Source: Cenococcum geophilum 1.58
Taxonomy: Eukaryota; Ascomycota; Dothideomycetes; Gloniales; Gloniaceae
Direction: 5' to 3'
DNA: 64,000 bases
Assembly: GCA_001692895.1 (NCBI GenBank)
Contig: KV748208.1
Coordinates: forward strand, 1,302,001-1,366,000
The stretch's first letter is position 1. Each line of letters opens with the position of its first letter. The notes below the pieces were generated by a model. The model saw only the letters and a program-made list of their open reading frames with translations. It searched no databases and had not been told where the DNA came from. Of this stretch, positions 47,200 through 57,249 are shown piece by piece. The position numbers were made by a program, and so were the translations under genes.

Positions 47200-48677
47200 T
47201 ATTCTGCGTATAATTAATATAATATCCCAGATACTGTTTCAGTGTTTAATTTAATCTTTTTATTTATCTGTCTGTCTATAGATAATATACTATTAATATT
47301 ACTGCGCGAACCCCTTATTCCGCTAAGAATACCTCCTAAAATGCTGCTTTAAATCTTAGGTCTCTATCTAATATAATCTTTATTAATGCTCTATATCTTA
47401 TAAATACTTCTTTAATATAGATTTTAGCGACGTTTTCTGCTAAGATTTCTTCTATATATGCTATAAAGTAGCCCTATTTAGTTAACTTATTTACTATTAT
47501 AAGGATTATATTATAATCATATTAAGTAATAGGGTCCTTTAACATTAGTAACTTTATAATAAAGTTCTATAATATTATCTTCTATAGACGTTTTGGTATT
47601 TTAATAGGCTATAGCCCTCTATACGGCTTATGCCTTATTAGTTTATTTATTTAATAATCTAAATATTCCTTTATAACTTGCCTTACTAAGCTCCAAATTC
47701 CTTAAATAATATACTTCTCTTAGAGTCTTAATACTAAGCCTATAGCTCTATTATGTCCTTATGTTATTCCCTTATAAAAATCCCTAATAAATTCTTCTAT
47801 AATACTCCTTGGTATATATATTGCTTCTTAGTAGTTCTTATACTACTCTAAGTTTAGATTCTTATCCTATACTTCTTAGATTTTTTTATAACTATATACT
47901 CTTAGGTGCCTTATAGGTCTATTCTTCTTAAGTTGCTATAATTTTTAGGTAATTATATCTAATCAATCTGTCTTTATCTTTCCGTAATATAGCTCTTAAT
48001 AGCCTTTCCTTATTTTATAATTTAGCCTTTTTGCTTAATATATCTGCTCTTATGTTTTCTATACCCTTGGTATATTAAATTTTAAAAAGGTATTTTTTTT
48101 TAAAAAAAAGTATCTCTACCTATCTAACCTATTTGCGATTAAGTTCTTTTTATTATTAGGAACTCCATTAAGTTCTTATAATCTATTTTAACTATAAATA
48201 GTTTCTTTATATCTTATAAAAATACTCTTTATTTTTTAAGTACTATATCTATACCTAATAACTCCTTATTATAAATGTTATAGTTTAACTCTAGTAGTAT
48301 TATTTTTTAACTATAGTATGCCACTAGGTACTATGCGTTTTAATACTTCTATAGTAAATATACTCTTAGTATAAAGTTTAATATATCCGTTTCTATAACC
48401 GCTTCTAGTTTTAGTTAGTAAATCTTAAGAATTGGTTCTAAGGTGAATAATTCTTTAAATTCTTAAAATAACTTTTTTTTACTTACTTCCCTATACCTAT
48501 AGTTACTCTTTTTTTTATAAGCCTTATAAAAGGTTTAATATTCTTTAACTACTATATAATAAACCTTCTATAGTAGTTGCAAACTCCTAAAAATAATCTT
48601 AACTATATTATATTCTTTAGTTCTTACTAACTTACTATAGCTTTAATCTTTTTTGGGTCCATATTAATATAACTTAG
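47200..48677 (-). pseudogene. family A relative: integrase, RNase H and start of RT
   Basis: On the minus strand this is collinear with 16979-18360 of copy 2. The integrase core is at about 47900-47230 and RNase H at about 48420-48080 (YNKELLGI..VL-type block near 48240). The RT C-terminal part approaches 48672, where the copia element inserted (TSD CTTAG). A T-run at 48098-48107 and many stops break the frames. Confidence 0.75.
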
Positions 48678-48850
48678 TATTAGTATACTCGCTTTATCAA
48701 CGTGCACGAATATCACTTATAGTGGTACGTATGCGGTGTTAAAGTTAGTAGTTAATTATTATATCTAGAAATAGGGGTTTACTCCAAGGTTAGATTAGCT
48801 AGTCTTGCTTTATAGTCTTATAACCACGTCATATAACTAATATTCCGATA
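48678..48850 (-). repeat. 3' LTR of the copia element
   Basis: It is 173 bp, from TATTAGTATACTCGC to ATTCCGATA on the plus strand. It is the same length as the partner at 54892 and differs by transitions. Confidence 0.95.
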
Positions 48851-49144
48851 CTAGAGCAACTCTAAGAAGAAGGCTAATCTATACTCTAAAGCTAAGTCTG
48901 TTTCTAAACTATTTATAATATATACGCAATAGCTAAAGATCTAATTAATACGTAATAGTTTCCACGCTCTTCTTGTAGGTCCGTAATTATATAACTAGTA
49001 TTACAGCTTATACCAATACCTCTAAATAGAAGCTTGTAGAATGCTATATTATAGGGATACTAAGCTAAGGAAAAGAAGAAGAAGGATCGTTAGGGGTAGT
49101 AGGTTAATATATCGCAAGGGCCGCTAAGGCGCTAGTGGTAAGCA

Positions 49145-49191
49145 AGCCAATAGCGATTTTCTATCCCGGGGATAGAAAATCCTAATTGGCT
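49145..49191. repeat. 47-nt imperfect inverted repeat in the copia 3' region
   Basis: The arms AGCCAATAGCGATTTTC and its approximate reverse complement meet at TATCCCGGGGATA. The inner 13-bp arms are perfect. It lies between the end of the RNase H frame and the 3' LTR. Confidence 0.85.
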
Positions 49192-49249
49192 AGTTAAATT
49201 TAGGGTCTATAGAATATAGCAGGTAACGTACCCTAGCACCGTTACGACC

Positions 49250-52200
49250 TAAAAACCACCTTCTATTACTTTTTACGCTCCACCTAACCTACAGCCTATA
49301 TATTAACCTAGTTTGTGTTAATAAGTCGCTATAGGGCAACGTAAGGCTTCCCCTTGGTTATCGCGTCCATAGGGTTAGCTTTACTATTAATCTATTTAAC
49401 CTCCGTAATCTACTAACGTTTATAGGCTTATTACAGGCATATTACATTAATTATTAATTACTTCTCTTATATAGTTCTAAGTTATATAAGATAGTTATAT
49501 AGCAACTTAGAATCGGTATAAAGTATAAACGGGAGGTTAATCTGTAGGACCTTATCTACCATAGACTTAATAGTGACGGCGATATTAAAGCCGTAAGCTA
49601 TTCCGTAGAGTTTAGAAGCCAGAACGCTTCTAGTAACTCTTTTATACTTAATTAAGCTCTAATAAATAATATTGGCCTTCTTAGTTGCGTTAGCTAGTAT
49701 AATAACGTAGCTAATTTGTAAAGAGAGGTCCTTATTATTAGTAAAGGAAGCGTTTATAAAGACTAAGAGCTATAGGGTTTTAGCCTCTAATTTAATAAAC
49801 TTAAGACCTCTGTATAAGTTCTAAATCTACTAACTTAGGCGCTTATTTAACTCCTTCACGTCTACCTCTTTAGGATTAGTTACCTAGGCAGTAAAGAATA
49901 AGTTAAATAAAGCCTCTAGTTAATAAACTAAGGCGATATAGGCTCCTCTAGCGCGTTAAGCGATATACTGGTCCTTTAGCGTAAGTAAGCCACGCGTAAT
50001 TCTTCTGGAGCTAGTACTATCTGCTAGTATAGTATTAACCACACTAAGGTTCTTATACTGGCGCTTTTACGTTAGTGTAATACTCTTATCTTATACTAAT
50101 TAAATAAGTCCTCTATTGAACTTAACTAGTGTATTAGTAGTTAGTTACTCTTGCTCCTTAGCCATAAATTTAGCCTTATATAGTTCGCTTTGTTTAGCCT
50201 CTATAAAGGTATTATATAGACTAGTCCATTCGCAGCTAATTAACGTAGTATAAATAGTAGGTCTTAAACTAGTGGTTTCTAGCTTTAGGCACTTCGTAAA
50301 GTGGCTTTATAACCTTTAGAATAGAGTCCTTATCAATTCCCAATTGTTTGTTTAGCTCGTGTAGTAGTTATACGTAAAACTCGCGGTTTAGGTTCGTAGT
50401 AGACTAGATATAGGCTTATAAGATATCTTGGAGGTAAAGTCGTATCTACGGTAGCGTAGCAGCGATACAAAGAATTAGCCGCTGGCTAACTTGTTAAATT
50501 ATTAGTAACTAAGTAAAAACTAGCTCTTTCTCTAAATTATTATAGGCCTATATAATAAGTCGTAATTTCTTAAAGGCTTTATTAGTTCCCTTATTCTTAA
50601 TCTNNTTAATAAACCGTAANTTAAAGAGTNTAACCCCCTTTAGNATATNNNNTAGCTTAATNATCTTAAAGACGCCTTTCTTAAGTAGGCCTGTAACCTC
50701 CTTTTGCCGTAAAGCGCTAAACTAGGTATTGCTATTATTCTATAAGTAAATAGTAGTATTAGCCATATCTACGGTATTGTTGTCCTATAAGTAGATAGCG
50801 ATATTAGCTATGTCTGTAATATCACTCGTAAGGGCATCTATGTCTATCGTAGCGTCCATAATAGCCGTGTCTGCGACAGCCGTAAGTAATAGGTATTTGC
50901 GGGGGCGACCTCTGCCTCGCTTTAGCGGTAGCTATAATTTAGCTTTAGGTAACGATTAAGGTTTAGCTAGTATAGGTACTAGTTTAGCTAATTTAACAGA
51001 CTCTCGTGGTTCGACTAAGTCTTATAGGTTTAGTAGGTAAGGTTTTACAACCGTAAAGCGGAAGGTTATAGGCCTATTTAGTAGCTTTACGGTATAGGTT
51101 TTACCGTTAACGGTAAGTAGTATATATAGCCCGTCCTAATAACTGCTTTAGCCAGTATTGCCTTCTCTCTAGACTAAGATAGGCGAACTAGGTGGGAGGC
51201 CGTAAATAGCGTTAGTTCGTTATCCATTTTGCGTATTAAGAGCGTTAGCGATCTATTATTTAGCTCAAAGCTTCTGGATTTCTACTATTGCTTTCTTAAT
51301 AGCCGTAGCTCGCTATATAACTAAAGGTGATAGTGCGTCCAATTTAACCATTTGGGGGTAGGCTCTAAAGACTAGGAGTATAGGGACTAGGCCTTCTAGG
51401 CTAGCCGTGTTATTAATAGCTTTAAAAGCCATTTATAGGGCCATCTCCTTGCTGATTTTAGGGATTTCAGATATAATGATTTGGTAGGCTTGTCGTAGCG
51501 GACTATAGTAGCGCTCTACCATTCTAATGGAATTGTGTGATTTGATTAGAACTAACTTTATAGTTACTCCTATAGTAGCAGCGTAGTGCTTAAACTCCTT
51601 ACTAATAAAGTTCTTCCCAGCATCTATAGTAATTAAGTCTAGTAGTTTTAAATAGCTATTAATCCAGTATATTCGTAGAACGTCCTAAGTGTGCTTAGCG
51701 CTAATATCTCGTAGCTATCTACCAGTTTAAAATTAAGTTACTTTATCAACTACGTATAGTAGGGGGGAGCCGCTAATATATATAATGTCGACAATAATAT
51801 TATAGTTAAAATTAACGTCGTCTTATAAGGTGAAGCGAAATCTATTTAGAGATCTACTAAACTTCTAGCAATAGTAGCAGAGTCTAGTTAGCTCTTTAAT
51901 AGCGGATTTATTAGTATTATGGCCGTAGCCAGTTTTATTAAGAAGCTTTTATAGTTTATTAACTAACGGGTAACCAAATTAACGGTATAGACGTTATAGC
52001 TCTATATTAGTTAAGTAGCAAGGGTTCGCATTAAAGGACTTAACTAGATAAGACTATAAAGAAAAGCTCTATATAAGAAACGGGTGGCCAAATTATCTAA
52101 CTACTGGCACCTTTTTAGTGCGAGTAATGATGACGTCCTTTAGGTTATTGTATTTAATATAGAGTCTATCTATATCTGCTAAGCAAAGTAGAAAAGGAGT

Positions 52201-53700
52201 ATCTACTTTAATGATATGGAATTATACCTTGCTTATAGGGCTGTTAATATCTATAGTTCCGATAGACGTAGAGGCTCTAATCCCAAATTAGATAGTTACT
52301 TAGCCCTTAGTTAACGTGTTAAGACTTATAGACTTATCTACGGCCTATAGGGCTTAGAATTGGCTGTAGCTAGCCATAGACTTACGCGAAGCACCTGTAT
52401 CGATTATAATTCCTATAAAGACCGTTAAGGTGTATTATAACGCTATGGTTATGGTCATATTACAGGCAAATAGGTTAGTCTCCGTGTAAGGTTTCGTGGT
52501 AAACTCCATAGTAAGTTCTAAAGCCGTAAGTAGGTGTATATAAGCCTTATTAGCTAGCTCTACGCTTATAGAGGTTGCTTCCTCTATAGTAAGTGTTCTA
52601 AAGGTAGTAATATAGGCAGAACTATCGTTAGGTTCTCCGGCATTGCTTCTAAAGTCGTTAGCGTCTTATATATAGGCTTTAAAGTCTAAGTTATCCTCTT
52701 TATCTCTTTTATAGGTGGCGACGTATTATTTAAAGTGGTTGTTAAAGTTGCCCTTATTGCGGCCCTTAATATTAATAAAACGTCTCTTGTAGTCGTCTCT
52801 GGATTAATTACACTCCTCCTCTATATATTTCTATAAACGGCAATCCTCCTTCTTATAGACGTAGCACTTAGCCTTTAGTCCGCCGTTAGTTCTATAGGGG
52901 CGATTACTACTATAGCAATTAGTGTTTCGGTCTTAATTTTGGTTATTTTAATAGTAACGTTAATCCGTAAAAAAGGTTTAGTAAGATAATCTCATTAAGG
53001 CCTATAGGGGGTATTCTTTTTCCTACGCAATAATGGAGGATTATAGCTTACTAATTAACTGAGAGAGGTCTTTTAAGGGGTTAGAGACAGCGATACGGCA
53101 TACTAGCACTCCCTGGCAAGTAGTAACCAACTTATTCATAAAAATGCGGTTCATATAAAAGTCTAGGTATAGTCCATGACGTTGCTTTAGCAGTTTATCT
53201 ATAAGCAGTTAAAAGTTCTAATAAATTGACTTATTAGGGTTCTCGTCTATAACTCCTTAGAGGGTTATACTATTCCACTTTGTAAGGTTTTTATGGTAGT
53301 ATTCTAGCCCTTTAAAGAACTGTTATATATAGTTACAGGCTTTAGTAAAAGGTCTCAACTTAAGGTTGCTATTATAGTAGTGATCCTAAGTAAGCCCTTT
53401 TAGCATGCTAGGGAATGCCACTATATAGCCTTCTAGTGGTAAGCTAGATCTCTTATAAATATTATAGAAGATAGTTAGCTTAAAGTCAAAGCTGTCGTTA
53501 ACTCTATTATACTTTTAGTCGTTTATATAGATCTTTATAATTATAGCTACCTCCTTACTATATCTAGATCCTTACTTAGGTCCTTGCTTTACGCTAGGCA
53601 TAGCTAGTTTAGGTAGTATATATATATATAGCTGCTACGGTTACTATAGCTGCTACAGTTACTACTTTTTTAGCCATAGCAGTTAGTTAATAAGGGCGTA
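49250..53700 (-). pseudogene. copia gag-pol: gag knuckle, protease, integrase, RT, RNase H
   Basis: On the minus strand, from right to left: a Gag zinc finger near 52880-52830 (KCYVYKKEDCR, ancestral CxxCxxxxC pattern); protease at 52402-52388 (IIIDTGASRKSM, with the catalytic DTGA kept); integrase (about 51800-51240, with DAGKNFISKEF at 51628-51600 and HNSIRMVERYYSPLR near 51540); RT in the N-containing part (about 50900-50050); and RNase H (about 49900-49400, with SVLASKLYGIAYGF, FILYTDSKLLYN and NPMDAITKGKP). These match fungal Ty1/copia polyproteins. In-frame TAG/TAA stops are spread through all domains, so it is dead, but most catalytic residues remain. Confidence 0.9.
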
Positions 53701-53734
53701 GATTTAGTTGTAATTGGAGGATTAAGGACTAGAA

Positions 53735-53965
53735 GGGGTAGCGGGGGTAGTAGGGGTAGCAATTGGAGTAGCTGGCGGTGTAGCAATCGGAGTAGATCTA
53801 GGGGGGGTAGTAGGGGTAGTAGGGGTAGCGACCGGGGTAGCTGGCGGTGCTGCGATTGGGGTAGCTGGCGGTGCAGTAACTGGAGTAGCTAGTAATACAG
53901 CGGCTGGAATAGCTGGTGGAGTTAGTAGAGTACCTAGTAGTAGGGCTAGAGGTGTAGCAAGCTTG
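53735..53965 (-). repeat. Pro/Thr/Ala-rich minisatellite in the copia gag
   Basis: The units GGGGTAGC, GGGGTAGT and GGAGTAGCTGGCGGTG repeat irregularly. On the coding minus strand they give runs of Ala-Thr-Pro and Thr-Thr-Pro, a flexible low-complexity part of Gag. Confidence 0.85.
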
Positions 53966-54423
53966 TCTAAGGTTAAATTAAGTTAGTCTTATAGAGTTAT
54001 TATAATTATTAGCTTTACCTCTGTAAGGGCCGCAATAAGCTCCTTATCTATCTATTTATAAAACTCTTCTTTATTAGCAACGTCCGTTAGTACCTTGCTA
54101 AGGGTATGCCTCTTATCTTACTTAACAACATATACTCTTCTCTTAACTAGGTAGTTACGGATTCCTACTTTAGTTTTAGATTATACTTATTTAAAGAGCT
54201 CTAGTATAAAGTCTTTAAAGTCTTCCTAATACACTGTCCACAGTAAAAAGTCTATAAGGTTGTGCCGTATATATAGGTGCATTTTAGTCTCTATATACTC
54301 CGCTAGATCGTTATCTATAGCCGTCTTTAAGTTAATTCCGTAGCCGTATTTAGCAATTCTTTCCTTCTAGTTAATTTCTATATTATCGTGTCTTTATATA
54401 TAAGGGTAGTTATTATTTAGAAG

Positions 54424-54455
54424 TTAAGGTTAAGGTTAAGGTTAAGGTTAAGGTC
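54424..54455. repeat. AAGGTT hexamer array
   Basis: About five tandem units of AAGGTT/GTTAAG occur in the copia leader, followed by GTAAAGGTAAGGGTATAAGGGTA. It differs from the fungal telomere unit TTAGGG. Confidence 0.9.
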
Positions 54456-54565
54456 GGGGGTGTAAAGGTAAGGGTATAAGGGTATATGCGTGTCCCCTTA
54501 ACAAATCTACAGTTTTTAAAGACTAAAGACTAAAGACGATTCTTAGTAAAGATACGGTCCTCTAG

Positions 54566-54855
54566 GCGATCTTACGCGTTAGCAGTTAAGTTGATATATA
54601 GTCTTAAGCTTTAAGGTCCTCTAGGTAATCTAACGCGTTAACAGTTAAGTTAATGCGTGGTCTTAAGCTTTAAGGAGTAACGTAGCTCTCTCTAAGTAAA
54701 GATACAATTCTTTAGGCGATCTTACGCGTTAGCAAGCTGATACGTAGTCTTGAGCTTCGAGGGTAACGTAGCTTTCTCCTTTAATTAAAATAGGGTAATA
54801 GCTCTGCGATCTAACGCGTTAGCAGTTAAGCTAATGCGTGGTTTTAAGCTTTGCT
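54566..54855 (-). repeat. four imperfect tandem repeats in the copia 5' leader
   Basis: Units begin at 54566, 54625, 54716 and 54806 with GCGATCTTACGCGTTAGCAG or close variants and end with CTTAAGCTTTAAGG-type sequence. Spacing is 59 to 91 bp. They lie between the 5' LTR (54892-55064) and the gag frame, where packaging or translation signals are usually found. Confidence 0.85.
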
Positions 54856-54891
54856 ATTGCGTATTTCCTAATCTATACGTCTACTAATTAG

Positions 54892-55064
54892 TATTAGTAT
54901 ACTCGCTTTATTAACGTGCACGAATATCACTTATAGTGGTACGTATACGGTGTTAAAGTTGGTAGTTAATTGTTGTATTTAGAAATAGGGGTTTGCTCCA
55001 AGGTTAGATTAGCTAGTCTCGCTTCGTGGTCTTATAACTACGTTATATAACTAACATTCCGACA
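54892..55064 (-). repeat. 5' LTR of the copia element
   Basis: It is 173 bp, ending ACATTCCGACA on the plus strand, hence TGTCGGAATGT on the coding strand. It is followed by the CTTAG duplication. Confidence 0.95.
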
Positions 55065-55069
55065 CTTAG

Positions 55070-55400
55070 TTTAATAATAAATTTAATAAAATGGTTTTTT
55101 CTTGTAAAGAACGCGCATTTCTTAATTACTACTAGTATCCATTCCTCTTATAGTCTTTTTAAACCCTATTTAATATACTCTCCGTACTCTTCCTTACTTA
55201 TTAAGTAGATAATAATAATAATAAGGTATACTATAATTAACTTATTAAGGTGTTCTTCTAATATACTACTAATTCGCTTTTAAAACGGTACTAGTGTGTT
55301 TATAAGTCCGAATTATATAACTAATAGCTTATATAGTCCTTTCTTTAACCTAAAGGCTACCTTTTATTTATTACCTTCCTTAATCCTAATCTAATGGTAC
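55070..55400 (-). pseudogene. family A relative: RT fragment between nested elements
   Basis: It is collinear with about 18385-18725 of copy 2 on the minus strand. The catalytic box region near 55210-55235 is disturbed by a TAA/AAT run. It ends at GGTAC, the target duplication of the integrase-type DNA transposon. Confidence 0.8.
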
Positions 55401-55540
55401 TGTTCTGCCCAATACTAGTACACGCCTTATTCTGGAATATTTCTGCCTTATTCCGGAACAGATTGTCCTTAAAGAGGAATAAATTGTGTATCGCTTTAAG
55501 CTGCTTCATTTCGGATTAATTGCTTCATTCCGGAATAGAT
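55401..55540. repeat. left 140-bp terminal inverted repeat
   Basis: It begins TGTTCTGCCCAATAC and contains four variants of the palindrome ATTCCGGAAT (near 55430, 55451, 55510 and 55528). It differs from the right repeat mainly by transitions. Confidence 0.92.
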
Positions 55541-56131
55541 TTAAAGCTATATAAAGCTTTTTAGTAGATTTTAGCTATTTCTATGAGTTAATTTAGGAAG
55601 TATAATGTAGTTAATGGTTATAAATAAGAACTAATATATAATTTTATTAATTTTGGGCGTAAAATAAGTAATAATATATCCTTAATATTATAATTAATCA
55701 TTTAGTGGAGCATAATTATATAAAATCTTAATTTTCTAATAAGATTTTGCAAGGCTCTAGAGATCAAATTTAACTATCCCCCTAAACCACTATAATACTA
55801 TTAGATTCCATCTAAACTAGGTTACGCTGTAATTTATAAGTGTATTTAAAGGCCTTTTTACGTTATAGATATAGTCTATAAGTAGTAGAAACCAATTAGG
55901 TGGGGGGTAGTTAATTATATTCCTTAATACCAAAATTTGTAAATCGCGTAAAGCCTTAAACCCATTAAGATCTGTTAAAAGCCGGGCTTTCTAACGTTCT
56001 ACTGGCTATAGACTAATTACCTAATTAGGTTTAATGCAGTTGCAATTTAGATTTCTCCTACCTGCGCTAGCCTTACCCACTTTATTATCCTCCTCTCCTT
56101 TAACTTCCGCAGCCTTTATAGTGGGCTTAAT
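55541..56131. other. non-coding left interior of the Ginger-like element
   Basis: This is AT-rich sequence between the left inverted repeat and the nested insertion. I see no coding frame or repeat family in it. Confidence 0.5.
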
Positions 56132-56146
56132 TAATTACTTTCCTTA

Positions 56147-57165
56147 GGCCGTCGAAAACGGATTCTGCACCTGTACGTGGTGACGGCTACGAACCTAGGT
56201 CTTTGAAGTTCAGACCCAGAGCCAACGCAGAGACGTTGTATAGCGCGTGTAAGTAGGACCTAGTAGTTATGTGCGTCGTGGGGCGTAGTGAAAAGTTTTC
56301 ACATGGGATGGTGAGATCTCGAAAACCACTACTAACGGTACCCCTTTACAATACAGCCACTAGTTCTCCTACTAAGCACCTATATAATCTAACGTGGATG
56401 AATAGCTTTTAAAAGCATCCCCTAGCCCCCAATGGAAAGCATTAACGACCTTACATTAACGGACAAACGAGCGTACGAGCGAACGAACGAATGAGCAAAT
56501 ATACGGCCCCTCCTAACCCCTAGGGCAGTCGCCCGCGGAGCATGCGGTTACTCGCCGTTTTTAACTACCAAATACTACCTAGCAGCTTGGATTGCGACCC
56601 ACAGTTTTCCCTGTCTCCTTTTGACGGAGTGATAACCCTTAGAGAGGGCCTAGCTGGGGCCTAGGCATAAAAGATACCTAAATAACACAATATCCCGCTC
56701 GCTTATTAGTATTACGGTAGTTAGAACGGATGAATCCCCCTTACGCCTTTAATGGCTCTAGGGGGGGGAGGCAAGGCGTATATGGCAGTGGTCTATATAA
56801 GAGATAGTATATAGGGGATGGGCAAGATATGGGACATAAAGAGATAATAAGACATAGCAATCGATTAGCAAGGCCTAGCTGGGACGTAGTAAACCCTAGC
56901 TTTGATAAGCTAGAGAAGGAAGCAGTGGTTCCTAAGGAGTTTAAAACATCTAAGGAGGAGGACGTGCAGTAGGCCCGTAGGGCCGCTNCTANGTGCAAAC
57001 ATGGCAAATCGGGGTTTTTNATCCTACTGAGGCTGCTNATAGGGTTTTTCCTCCCCTAACTNCAGGGTTTTCTTCATGTAAATTATAAGTTTTCCCCCCT
57101 GTAACGGAGTAGTCTGCGTGGGCCAAGATAGGATCCGTATTAGACGTTAATTAAAGAACTACTAC
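56147..57165. mobile_element. 1.0-kb insertion flanked by a 15-bp direct repeat
   Basis: TAATTACTTTCCTTA occurs at 56132-56146 and again at 57166-57180, and the 1019 bp between has balanced composition unlike the surrounding DNA. A long duplication suggests a LINE- or SINE-type retroposon, but no poly(A) or RT is visible. The interior has a GAGCGAACGAACGAA-type tract (about 56468-56492), a G-run (56761-56768) and several unresolved bases (56988, 56992, 57020, 57038, 57062). A short frame starting at 56753 on the plus strand soon meets stops. Family unknown. Confidence 0.5.
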
Positions 57166-57249
57166 TAATTACTTTCCTTATTTGCTGTTGCTGATTAAGG
57201 TTATATAAGGCTTTAAGGTTATATAGAGCTTTAAGGCTTTATCTCCTAC

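Larger units (their letters stand above)
48678..55064 (-). mobile_element. complete Ty1/copia retrotransposon, minus strand
   Basis: Two 173-bp LTRs (48678-48850 and 54892-55064) are flanked by perfect CTTAG duplications (48673-48677 and 55065-55069). On the minus strand the LTR starts TGTCGGAATGTTAG. The gene order in that direction is leader with tandem repeats (54860-54460), gag, protease, integrase, RT and RNase H, that is integrase before RT, which defines copia. It interrupts the RT region of the family A relative. RIP damage is milder than in family A and several long conserved blocks are legible. Unresolved bases at 50604-50662 lie in the pol region. Confidence 0.95.

Noticed and set aside
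54424-54455. AAGGTT array considered as an interstitial telomere
   Set aside because: The unit is not TTAGGG or its complement and the array sits within the leader of a retrotransposon.
56160-56230. tRNA-like stretch on the minus strand (GGTTCGTAGCC resembling a B box)
   Set aside because: No cloverleaf with proper stem lengths could be formed; at most a degraded SINE head.
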